Positions 13,601 to 23,200 of a DNA stretch of 64,000 bases are shown here, in pieces (position 1 is the stretch's first letter; every line of letters starts with the position of its first letter). The DNA is from Whitmania pigra. Its lineage: Eukaryota > Annelida > Clitellata > Hirudinida > Haemopidae. Under the pieces are notes generated by a model. It was not told the DNA's origin. It worked only from the letters and a program-made list of their open reading frames with translations, and ran no database searches. The DNA lies in contig JAJTWR010000042.1 in NCBI GenBank assembly GCA_021613335.1, forward strand, positions 62,001 through 126,000, written 5' to 3'. Made by a program: the position numbers and the translations under genes.

Positions 13601-16600
13601 AAGGAGAAAAATTTGAACATGAGTCTGATTGGTTGAACAAGGTCTTCTGACTTCTAGAAAAAATTACTTTATATTATATTGGGGCTGCGAACGCTTAAAA
13701 TTTTCTTAGTTGATTAATCGAACATCGATTAAATTCGATTTATTATAACACATATATTCCAACTAGTTTTAGACGATCTTGTTGCACCTCTGCATTAGTC
13801 GGTATACACCACACAAAATCATCCGACCTTAATTAGCCAAAACAATCGTATCGCACAAACACAAATTGTGTCACTTTTGTAAATTCGCTTATTTGTTTAA
13901 AAAGTTATCGTCAAGAAACGTAACTGGGCATAGTGATGTCGTGACCGGACAATTCGTCCCGAACAATTCGTCGCAAAAAAACGAACAATTCATTTTATAT
14001 TTATATATTTTAAAATGGTTTCATTATTTTCAGATAAGAAATAAATCATCAAACGTAAAAAATGAACTGAAATAATGATGAAAATCAAAATAAAAAAATC
14101 ACTCGAAAGATGTTATTTCGTGATTTTATTTTATTTTATTTGAAATACTGCCCATCACTGATTGCCTTATTATAACGTTGCAGTAGCGTCTAAATGAACG
14201 GACTTGCCCCATTTGCGAATTTGTGGTTCCTGAATATAAGATGATTATATAACGTATTATATTTTACTTAATACTAATTCTTGACATAACTTTGAAGTAA
14301 CATTACAATAACTAATAATATAATTATTTTAATGGTAAAAATATTAAACATATTGTGGTAATAGTTATATTATTATATTATTGTCATAATAGTCAAATGG
14401 CACATTTTTATTAAAATAAATTTATTTTAAATGACTTGTTCCAATTGGTCCTAGGCCCATATTTAGGGGAGGGTCACGGGTTTCCCTCGAAATATTAAAA
14501 AAAAATATTTTAATTATAAATTTAATTTATTGATTTATACAACATAAATTTATAAAATCTTAAACCATCTTTATTTATTTATTATTATTATCATTTTATT
14601 TTGATTTTGATTTTGAAACATAATAAAATGAACCTCCCAAATCAATTTCTGGCTACGGGCCTAATTGAATTGTCCGCGACGAATTTCCCGCGATGAATTA
14701 TCCTAGCAATCTAGTAATGTATCTATTAACATGACGTGCTTGATTTTGTTAGGCATATGCGGATAAGATATTTTATTTAAATAGAAATGGAGGAAGACTA
14801 TTGTGGAAATGGTATAGTTGAAGAGGGCGAACAATGCGATTCTGGTTTTTCGATCGGCATTACCGATCCTTGTTGTACAGCTGAATGCAAGCTCGAAAAA
14901 AACGCCATGTGCAGGTTATCGAAAGCACAGTTTTTTAAAGCGATTTTTTGATGCCTGGTTAATATTTTCAATGTAACAAATGATTCTTTAAAATCTCGTT
15001 GCGTGAATAGTCCAGCAAACTCGCCGTGCTGTTCAATACAGTGCGGTGCTGCAAAACTTGGAGTAGAATGCAGAAGCGCCAACCCTATCAAATGCTTGAA
15101 GCAGTCAATTTGTGAATATCCTTTTTCTTTGTTGGGAATATATAATTTCATATTCTAAAAGACTTTTGCTTTACATTAATTTTCTTAATAATTTGTTGAT
15201 ACTGGGGTTTCTTTCGAATGTGAGGACGAGGAACATATGGAAGATGGGACATCCTGTTTAAATGGGTAGGGTTGTGATTATTGTTCGTTGTACTAATTTG
15301 ATTTAAAATCACTTCCAACAACTTTAACAGGGGCATCTGTTCAAATGGTACTTGTCATTCTTTGTGCGAAAATGACAATCTCGAAGAATGTACTTGCTCT
15401 AATGAAGGTTTGACTTGAAAAGTATTACTGACTTTTAATGGATTAATGGAAACTCCCCTAATTAGAATTTGTTTTATCAATCTTTGATATTTCCATCTAA
15501 CGTCTCACCCAATTGATTAATTGATTATGTGTTATTATTCAAGGGTGCCTTTGGGTTACTATGTTTTGGTTCACAGTGTGTTTACGTTGACTGATACAAA
15601 TTTGTGTTTAGCGGTCGTTGACTTTTCAATTTGGAAACAAAAAAATAAATACCATTAAGTCCTGCGATTTTATCTATACTTCAGGTGAACCTTGCGTCCT
15701 CTGTTGCAAAGGCGACGATGGAATCTGCAGTCCTTTCCATAAAAAAATAATTTTGGTGGATGGTTCATATTGTGCTGCAGGAACATGTTTGGAGGTAAAA
15801 CATTGATTAGATATCTATATTTCAGCTCTTACAATTGTTTGCAAGCATGTCTCATTCAAAAGAATCTAGAATTTCATTACACTGCTTTAAAAATAGCTTA
15901 TTTTGAAGTATTTCTGTGATTTACTGAGAAAGTCATTTGATGGATGCAAGTACCCTATTACTTTATTTCAAATTTTCACTTAATTGCCTTTTAAATTTCG
16001 TAATGTTTGTGATTTGTATCATATTTGTTAAGCATCTACATTTGACTTATCATGTGAGCAAATATTTAATAAAATAAAAAGCGAGTTAACTAAATGAGTA
16101 TTAATTATTAAACGCTAAAGTTGACTTAACGAATTGATTTGAGGTCAAATCAAACAAAGATGCCTTTTCTCAATGATTACAGGGGATCTGCTCAACAGCA
16201 TTGGAATCTCAGATGAAAACAATTAGGGCATGGGAAGTAATAACTAAAGAATACTTTAGCAGCATAAGTGAATTCATTTGTTTTTATCTATCCTTTTACA
16301 ATCGTTCATAGGTAAAGGCTTCATTTTTCAGGGAAATTCCTGAAGGACAACGTGATATTGGTGATCCTAGTGGTGACCATCATTCCGTATCTCTTCGCTT
16401 CTTTTTATATTTGCAAAATGGTTAGAGCCATAAACTGACTTATACATTTTCATAAATGTCTAATTCAGCTTAACATAAACTAATATATTCATATACTCCA
16501 CGGATAAATTACGTTTTATTGTGCTTATTTATTAATGCAATCTTACATTGTGACTAGGATTATTACGCGGTGGTTGAAGAAAATGAACTCAGAGAGTGGT

Positions 16601-16776
16601 ACAGCACGAGGGTAATATGTTGAAGGATATGTTAGATGTTTGCTTTAATCAAAGTTAACATAAGCAACTATTTTATAACTTCACAGAGCAACGAATTGTT
16701 CTGGAAGAACTCCACGGTGATTGTGAGGGTTGTTCCTGGAGTTAAAGTATTTCGTCGTGACGAAGTACTCTCTTGA
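3771..16776 (+). CDS. ADAM10/ADAM17-type metalloprotease, copy A (exons 5-24 only in window)
   Basis: Membrane-anchored zinc metalloprotease of the ADAM10/ADAM17 (kuzbanian/TACE) subfamily, a class of cell-surface sheddases. Twenty exons join in frame: 3771-3862, 4165-4250, 4336-4385, 4527-4681, 5955-6038, 6111-6194, 8830-8962, 9668-9772, 9840-9845, 12690-12802, 12874-12940, 14785-14914, 15011-15115, 15203-15265, 15331-15407, 15685-15794, 16183-16267, 16332-16420, 16558-16611, 16687-16776 (TGA). Every exon has the same length and phase as its partner in copy B, and none contains a stop. Together they give late prodomain, protease, disintegrin/membrane-proximal region, transmembrane helix and tail. 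The first exon opens in mid-codon, so upstream exons are required. None is visible in 1-3770, so this is either a gene starting left of the window or a 5'-truncated duplicate. The intron after 8962 would use a GC donor. Confidence 0.88.
5250..5340 (-). repeat. tRNA-like SINE head (tentative)
   Basis: On the minus strand the sequence has a D-arm-like GGGCGAATGGTTAAAGC and a T-arm-like AGGAGTTCAAGTCCT at plausible spacing. The acceptor stem does not pair, so it is not a functional tRNA. It lies in intron 8 of ADAM copy A. Confidence 0.4.
5955..12940 (+). CDS. ADAM copy A, metalloprotease domain exons
   Basis: Exons 5955-6038, 6111-6194, 8830-8962, 9668-9772, 9840-9845, 12690-12802 and 12874-12940. 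The residues include CLAHLVTFSPMDDTLGLAYV, then ADLVVAH, and the zinc site [12 protein letters not shown] assembled across three exons (HExxHxxGxxHD complete). The Met-turn is YLMY. The protein ends this domain with FSDCS...GGCF, as in ADAM17 (FSNCS...ECF). The glutamate codon of HExxH is finished by the 6-nt exon 9840-9845. All residues expected for an active enzyme are present. Confidence 0.88.
6195..8829. repeat. Large intron of ADAM copy A with dispersed repeats
   Basis: Intron between protease exons 6111-6194 and 8830-8962. About 7880-8240 matches 23730-24070 (GACATGGAATAGAC, GGGGTCCCCGGTCGATT), a dispersed repeat. About 8575-8660 has the GGCGCTCCCTGACGGTGAAG type motif, related to 24640-24760. 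I see no coding sequence. Confidence 0.5.
8963..9667 (+). other. Intron with putative GC donor (copy A)
   Basis: The exon ends TGTTTAG and is followed by GCATGT, where copy B has GTACGT. The next exon begins after TTTAAG at 9668 and the phase (1) is kept only with this boundary. A GC-AG intron is therefore inferred. About 9105-9430 matches 23245-23750 (dispersed repeat). Confidence 0.6.
9840..9845 (+). CDS. 6-nt micro-exon AGATTG (copy A), part of the zinc-binding motif
   Basis: The preceding exon ends GCTCATG followed by GTAATT. The six bases AGATTG lie between an acceptor (AAACAG) and a strong donor (GTAAGT). The next coding exon starts GTCACGGG at 12690. Only with these six bases does the frame read H-E-I-G-H: CAT G|AG ATT G|GT CAC. 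The upstream intron is 67 nt and the downstream intron about 2.8 kb. Copy B has the same arrangement at 33260-33265. Confidence 0.87.
10384..11271 (-). pseudogene. Relic of an unrecognised transposon-like gene
   Basis: Minus-strand fragments. The 107-residue frame 10384-10707 contains FRCHTQNLERSIKLVKEAAA followed by CVEMRR; the CHTQ...ER..KLV pattern recalls uncharacterised transposon-associated proteins of invertebrates. Two overlapping frames at 10928-11271 may be more N-terminal pieces. Frames do not join without breaks. It lies in the intron after the micro-exon of ADAM copy A. I cannot name the family. Confidence 0.35.
13940..14705. mobile_element. Non-autonomous DNA transposon (MITE) with a nested MITE
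   Basis: The left end has GGACAATTCGTCCCGAACAA and the right end, reverse-complemented, GATAATTCATCGCGGG then AATTCGTCGCGGACAATTC, giving degenerate terminal inverted repeats. Inside, about 14450-14660, GGCCCATATTTAGGGGAGGG faces AACCTCCCAAATC...GGGCC, a second short inverted-repeat element. No coding sequence. Lies in intron 15 of ADAM copy A. Confidence 0.5.
14785..15794 (+). CDS. ADAM copy A, disintegrin and membrane-proximal domain exons
   Basis: Exons 14785-14914, 15011-15115, 15203-15265, 15331-15407 and 15685-15794. They encode the cysteine-rich disintegrin segment ([35 protein letters not shown]) and the membrane-proximal segment ([23 protein letters not shown]), whose cysteine spacing follows ADAM17 more closely than ADAM10. 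Exons two and three are separated by an AT-AC intron (15116-15202); the join gives C-D-G-V-S-F-E-C in frame. Confidence 0.88.
15116..15202 (+). other. U12-type AT-AC intron (copy A)
   Basis: The intron begins ATATCCTTT, an exact match to the U12-type AT-AC donor consensus, and ends in AC. TTTCTTAAT at 15181-15189 fits the U12 branch-point consensus TTCCTTRAY at 8 of 9 positions and lies about 14 nt before the 3' end. No GT-AG alternative restores the frame: there is no AG in the roughly 45 bases before the downstream coding sequence. Intron length is 87 nt. Confidence 0.9.
16183..16776 (+). CDS. ADAM copy A, membrane-proximal helix, transmembrane segment and cytoplasmic tail
   Basis: Exons 16183-16267, 16332-16420, 16558-16611 and 16687-16776. 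The second encodes a hydrophobic run ([20 protein letters not shown]) followed by CKM, the stop-transfer helix. The last two give a tail of 47 residues ([18 protein letters not shown] then SNELFW...RRDEVLS) ending at TGA 16774-16776. I see no proline-rich SH3-binding tail of the ADAM10 kind. Nearly identical, introns included, to 45980-46573. Confidence 0.87.
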
Positions 16777-17724
16777 CTTATGTTTTTTTTAGTTGCTCTT
16801 GTTCTACGCTTGTTAATTCTTAGGCGTTTCATTTCAATTTCAAGAAAAGCTTGTGGTGATTAAAATCAAAATTTTAAGACTTTGTAAATGAAAATAACGG
16901 ATGTCCTCGTAAAGATGGAAGGTCCTTTAAAAACGGATTAGTTCGGACAGGGTAGGGGAGGGGTACTAGCTTTTGCTTGATCCACGCTTTAAAAATGTTG
17001 AGTAATTTTTAGATTTTAGAAATTTAATTTTTTTTTAAATTATTTTATTTCCATAATAATGGATATTTAAATATTATTTTATTTGCATTTATTAAAATTT
17101 GCAAAAACTCCGGAACGAGTTGAAAAAAAAATAAGCCTCAAATTAAGGCAAGCATTTTTGTTACAGTCTACGGTAGAGAGAAATTAATCAATCACCAACA
17201 ATCAAGAAAAATTATTAGTTACATATTTTACAGATCGGATGCAATCCCAAATTGTCAAAAATTGGCAATTCTCCAAACTTACGACATTATTTCATTAGTT
17301 TGTCCAATTATCACTTAATCGATTAAAAAACCTGGTGAAAGTCTATTGTTGTTCTTATTTATTCAGATATGGGAGTATATTAGGTTTTGGTATTGCGATA
17401 CCTTGAACTTATTCCGAGGAGGTAACAAAGACTAAGAAATAAAGAAAGCTATTAGGGTTACCTACAATTTAGAAGGCAATTAAATTATTAATAATTATAG
17501 TAATGCGCAAACCGCGTTGGAAAAGCCATTTGCCTAAACTTAAGCAATAATCATGTTTGTAGGTTAATCCCGTCAATGGTTGCATAATACGCACATCAGG
17601 CGTGTCAAACTCAAATGGCACCGAGGCCACATATGACAATTTGAGTATATCGGCTGGCCGCACCAAACTTCAGAAAGCTACACTGTATAAGACGCATGCT
17701 AAAACCGCTGCAGTAAGCTACAAT
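16777..17724. other. Intergenic region downstream of ADAM copy A
   Basis: Homology with copy B ends about 15 bases after the stop codon. I see no AATAAA in the first 150 bases, unlike copy B. The remainder is AT-rich with no exon or transposon end that I can support. Confidence 0.45.
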
Positions 17725-17732
17725 TCTACAAG

Positions 17733-17899
17733 CAGAGGTGGGCAGTATACCAAATAAAATATTTATTTTAAATATTCCAAGGATGTATTTTGTATTTTGG
17801 TATTTTAAAATACCTTTATAAGAGCATTTTATAAATTTGCAAATACTTTTTCTGAAATTACTTTTTTTTTAGAATACTTTTGCTTTTTTACATTTTAAG

Positions 17900-17932
<33 letters not shown>

Positions 17933-19429
17933 GTTTATTTCTATGGCGCCTTAAGCGTAGCGTCAGAGGCGCCTTGGGTCTTCAAGGAACTTTTTGAAGA
18001 GATGGGTCTTCAGCTGGCGCTTGAAGAGCTCGAGCGTGGGCTGAGACCGGATGATGGGGGCAGGCTATTCCAGACGGCGGGCGAGGCATGAGAGAAGCCT
18101 CAGTTGACTATGGATGATTTGTGAACAGGTTGGTGGAGATGAATTATAGAAGATGAGCGGAGATAAAATTAAACACTAAAAAAAATCCTGTTTTACTGTC
18201 TTTGTGCGCTCTTTACATTTCCTTATTGAATTTAATGGTTAACTTCCTACTTTTTTGGTCAACAATGATCGAAAGCGATCGTACTAGAAGTATTACAGAA
18301 ATTGAAAGTGTGGACGATCTTCTCAAACGTACTCCTCCTAATCTAGTAGCCAAAGTTCAAAACTAAAATGGCTCCATAATGGCGAAATGCTGTCTTTGTT
18401 CGTCTAACAAGATTTTGAGTGGAAGTTTGGATGCAACATCTAATTTCCTGAAGCATTTACGGGTACCATGAGCTCACAACCGATTTGTCCATACCCCCTC
18501 GAGATGGAATTCATTATACGTCAGTGTCTATAGTTTGATCAAACATTTTGAAGGATTTGTGTGCTGCTCTTAATGTTTCAGTTTTTAAAGAATATGAAAC
18601 TTAGTTTTTACAGGAGTTTATTTAGAATGCATGAAGCCCTTTGCAGATAGTCTGGATCACTTGCATTTATTGCCAACATTATTCAACATTCAAGAGAAAT
18701 TGAATTGTCTATGCAATAAGCAAACGATTTCATACAACTGTGCAAAGGACTGATGCAGTGCTTTGTCAAACGATTGGGTAGCTAATTGAATCTTGCATGT
18801 CAGTGTTGTTGAGTACATATGGGCAGCTGTATCCCATCCTTTTTTCAAATTAAGATGGGTTCCAAACAACTGAGTGGAGATATTAAGAAAGCTTTTCATC
18901 AAATGAGCTAAAACAAAAAGTGTCATTTCCAAGGAATATAGATAGAAAGAATTCATCTGTATCAAGCTCAAACATTGGAGAATGTTAATGCTAATTTTTT
19001 TTTCTTTTGAAGTATTCAATTCACCGATAAAAGATAAATGATTCAGATACAGAAATTCTTCAATACAGGGGTGACAAGTCTATGGATCTATCTATGGATA
19101 GTTTGTACAAGTGTTCCACAGTGTAAAATACAACACTGGCATACCATGATCTGCACCGGTTGAGCTTGACCATGAGCTTTTCATATGCAAGGATAATACA
19201 AAACAAAATGAGATCATGTATGACCGAGAATTTTTAACCACAGCTGATTTTAAAAGCAAGCCATGACCTTATACCGTGAAATTTTGTGATATTTTGTATT
19301 TTGAATAAATTTTAATATTTTGAGCACCTCAAGGAGGTATTTTTTATTTTAGTATTTTAAAATACTTTCTTAAATATTTTACTATTTGGTATTTCAAATA
19401 CTCAGTGGGCAGTATTTTGACCACCTCTG
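17733..19429 (+). mobile_element. hAT transposon, decayed, with BED-finger remnant
   Basis: The left end is CAGAGGTGGGCAGTATAC and the right end, reverse-complemented, CAGAGGTGGTCAAAATAC. Flanks TCTACAAG (17725-17732) and TCTATAAC (19430-19437) look like a diverged 8-bp target duplication. At about 18371-18470 the plus strand encodes AKCCLCSSNKI...NFLKHL, a BED zinc-finger pattern used by hAT transposases. The interior holds an ATA microsatellite and a GGCGCC-type repeat (17898-18165). Confidence 0.72.
17896..17934. repeat. ATA/TAA microsatellite
   Basis: About a dozen tandem ATA units, followed by GTTTATTTCTATGGCGCC, the start of a dispersed GGCGCC-type repeat to about 18165. Confidence 0.9.
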
Positions 19430-19849
19430 TCTATAACGCCAAAATTTAACAGTTGTAATTATTTATTCAAGACGATTAAAATAAATTTGGTTGATCAGAA
19501 TTCACAAATATATTTTGTATTATATTTAAATAAAGTCGTTACGAAGTTTAATTTTTTAAATTTCATTTTGGATGTATTTTTAGGTTTTTAGTTTTTTTCC
19601 AGAAATTATATTTCTAATGTTATGCTGGCAATATTTGTTATGCATCTTGATATCGATAATTATATCTTTCAGTTGGTAATCACTGGGCTCGCCGCTGATT
19701 TAAATTATAGTTATGTATATTTAAGCAGGAAGGGCTATATTATTTTAAAATGTAATAACTTACAATTAAGGAGCTTCAAATTAAAAACGGTTAAAATTTA
19801 TCATAGCAACCGCCCATCATTTATGGCTTTAGACAGCGTCGCCGCCGCC

Positions 19850-20234
19850 ATGTCGTTGATTGCCTTTTTTCTGATTTTCGAATTGTTTAAAAATGGTATG
19901 CTGTGATTTACTACTTCTATTCATGATTTTTAATATAATATAATAATTACGGATTGTTTTACTCAGTTTTAGCTGCTGAAAACGCGTTTTCGTTTGTCAA
20001 GTATTATGAAAAGCTAATGCCCAAGGATATTAAAGTAACTTACTTTTAAATACTCTTCATAGGTTAGTCATTGATATTCTTATTGAAGGTGATGAGTCCC
20101 TTAAGACATGGAGAAATCGCATCGATGGTTAAAAACATACCGCAAAGAAACAGGAGAGATTCCCAGTTTAGACATCTCTTTAACATGTATTCTCCTGTTA
20201 TGGTCAAATCATTGTCCTTCAATGCATTTGGAAG
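19850..20234 (+). CDS. ADAM copy B, signal peptide and N-terminal prodomain (exons 1-3)
   Basis: Exon 1 encodes [15 protein letters not shown], the hydrophobic core of a signal peptide. Exon 2 continues [20 protein letters not shown], with likely cleavage after [11 protein letters not shown] resembles the YIRHYEGL of ADAM10. Exon 3 (20089-20234) ends LSFNAFGR, equivalent to the DFHAHGR / TFSALKR segment of ADAM10/17. The introns are only 71 and 54 nt. Start choice: ATG 19850 has the stronger context; 19823 is the alternative. Confidence 0.78.
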
Positions 20235-23200
20235 GTTGCATATTTTTAAGCTACTATTTTGTTTGGAAATGGGGTACTTCATACCTGTACTTGTGTTCGG
20301 TATGCTTATCATGTGACGTTAGACCTGGGAGCCAAGGCTTTTCAAGAAACCAGCTCGGCTTGAAAGAATTTTAGCTGGCTAGCCGCGGCATGATAGCCCA
20401 CCTGACTTACGACTTAGTAAACAAAATTGGCTGGCCTACATGGTTTGATTCTACATTGCCAACACCAATTGTCATTTTATGTATGAAAATGAAGGTTCAA
20501 AGTGCAAATATCTTATTCTATTGCATTATCTTCAATGTCTCATATAGATATAGACATACTGAGTATCGAAAATACATTATTGTTCCTCATATGTCGCATT
20601 TTGCTTTCAGATAAAACATGTAATCAAAATAAAATTTCAAATAAATGAAAAAATGCACATATATATTATCTGTTTAATCGCAGTATGTAAAGGTGGTGCT
20701 TAATGTTTACAAACATAAATTAATTCTTACCATGAGAAAAATGTGTTTTCTTTTTTTTTGCATACTTAAATTTTGTATAAGCTTATTTTTAAATCCAGTA
20801 TCTAACAAGTAAATTTTAAAGATAACAGTTTGTTTCTTAACACTCCAACTTGGAGTTACGACAGGGATCCCCACAGGAGTTTCCTCGTCTTCAAACGTTT
20901 CGTCCCTTTGAATCTCCTTACGTTTTCGGGGGGGAGTCCGCATCCGGTGATCAGCCGGATGTCCCTGTCGGTTTATATCTTTCGGGACCCAACGCTCATC
21001 GCCGGCTAAGAGCGACACTCGTTCACTGGGTCATTGCTGTCTAGACTGAAGCGACTGCGATAGTTATCAATGGCTTCTTCATGTCGCATGCTACCTGCTT
21101 TGCACCGGCAAACCTCGGCTATGCGAGGCTCTCTTAGACCTTTTTATGTCGATTGCATCCACCCCAGTTGCCTACAGCGGTCATGAAAGCTCTCAGTGCT
21201 TCTTCACACCGTATACTTAATATATGCAAACTGGACCTTTTAATTTCTTTGTAGCGGCAGCCTGATAGAAATTTTCTGGACTCGATAACAAGCCTTTGCG
21301 CGACCCCAGTTTGGTCCACAGTTCATATTGCTTTGTGAGCTTGCGGTCGGCCCATTTCTTCCGACAACACCGCGTCTCTCAACCGATGATTTGGCCCCGT
21401 CGTTCGGTATATCATTTAGACCGGAGACTGACCTAAACGGCTTTCATGAAATAGCCTCTTAAGATTTCCTCTGGCTTCTCATGTGCCAGATCCAGAATGA
21501 TCCCGCTTGAGCGAACTCAGACATCCTTGTCACTTAGCCTTTGTTCTCTCTAGAGAATTAGAGAAATGGCTAGACAATCCAATCTTGGTAAGCAAAGCGT
21601 AAGTGGACCTGCGGACCTATTTTAAATATTTAGATACCGGACCGATAACAATTTAAGCGTGTCGTGATATTGACAAGTATGAACCATCCTGCTGGAAACT
21701 GGCACATATTTATGTTAATGAGTCAAGCGCTTAAAACTGGCCGTTATGAATTCAATCGAATTTGACTTTTCTGTAAAATCAGCGGCAACTTAGGATTTAA
21801 AAATCGGCGGCGGCTGCGACATTATTCAGCTTGACTCGGTTTAACTACAAAACGGCTGGCGGCTGCCGGATCGGATCGGCTCGGCGGCTCCCAGCTCTAG
21901 GTGGTTGTACTTGGACCCCCAAACTTGTACTGGGTCCCATGTCTGTATTTATGTATTCCTGGTTAATTAATACATTTATGTTTCAGGGAATTTTTAATGT
22001 ATTTGCACAAAGATACAAAAATTATTGACAAAGATCTCATACTCATCGAAGTCGATGATAGGACAAGTAGAAATGTGGAAAGACCAAGCGGACTAGATTT
22101 TTACGTCGGATACGTACATGGTTTGATTTTTTATTAATTCAAAGGGGCGTCCATTAGTTGTTGCATTGGGAAACTAAAACAGGTCCTATAATTTTTGGCT
22201 TTAGAAGCTCTATAAATTTATTTAGTTAGGAGTTCTAACTTTTATGTTAAGGGATACAAGATTCGATCCAAAATAAATAACGTCAGTTTTGGACAACTTC
22301 CAAAGACCAAAGACATATCACATTAAGTTTTGACGATACTATACTAGGGCAGTGTTGCAAACGATAATTAGTGTCTTGAAAATCCTGCTTGTGAATCTTG
22401 AACTAAAATGACAATTACGTATTAATATAATTCACAAAACAAATACTAACGTAAGAACAAAAGCGCATTATTAGTAATAATTTCCTTATACACTTTTTAT
22501 CTTCGACTAATTTGACTTGACAAACAACAATCTACTAAGTGTCTCTCGAGTCCACAGCTTAAAGGTGAATTTTTAAGTTCTCCTATAATCATAATCTTTG
22601 ACCTTCCCAAGATCTTTCCATTTTTATCACTGAAGGCCATAAATACTGAAATCCAGTAATCCTTCTCGCTTTCTGTATGGCATCCATTAATAAATACCTC
22701 CATTCTCTAATTGTACATGAGGTATTTGGTACTTGTTCTTGTACTTAAGTAACGATTTCAGGTACTTGTACTCGTACTTGGACCTCAAGTACTTGCTCCC
22801 ATTTTAATGAAAAGCATGTTTATTGACGCTTATTTACACAGTTGGACTCGTGAAATTAAACTTAGCAAGATTGAAAGTTACTTCTCATTCAGATTGTTTG
22901 ACAGTTGACAGGAATTTGGCCACCTCGAGAATTTTGCTCAAAATGCACCTTCTATCTATATTGGACCTAGGAATCGACCGGGGTCACTTTTATTTTACCG
23001 GGGTACAAAATGCATGCCTAGATATGAAACGTTCTAACAGATTAATAGTGTAATTTTCTGTTTTTCTTCAACTTTTTAAAACTAATGCAATGCTATCATG
23101 CAATTATTTGGCTGTAATCCCATCATTTCAAGACTCATTTGCACATAACACAAGTGTTTACTATTGCTCCATTAACTGTCTTTGGTTATCAACCTTACTC

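Noticed and set aside
14798..15336. Minus-strand frames of 117 and 62 codons
   Set aside because: Antisense shadows of the disintegrin exons of ADAM copy A.
20064..20374. Overlapping 81-88 codon frames on both strands
   Set aside because: Only the reading 20089-20234 on the plus strand fits ADAM exon 3 and its neighbours' phases; the others are shadows.
22497..22703. Minus-strand 68-codon frame in ADAM copy B intron 4
   Set aside because: The homologous stretch in copy A (about 3500-3700) has stops in this frame, so it is not conserved.
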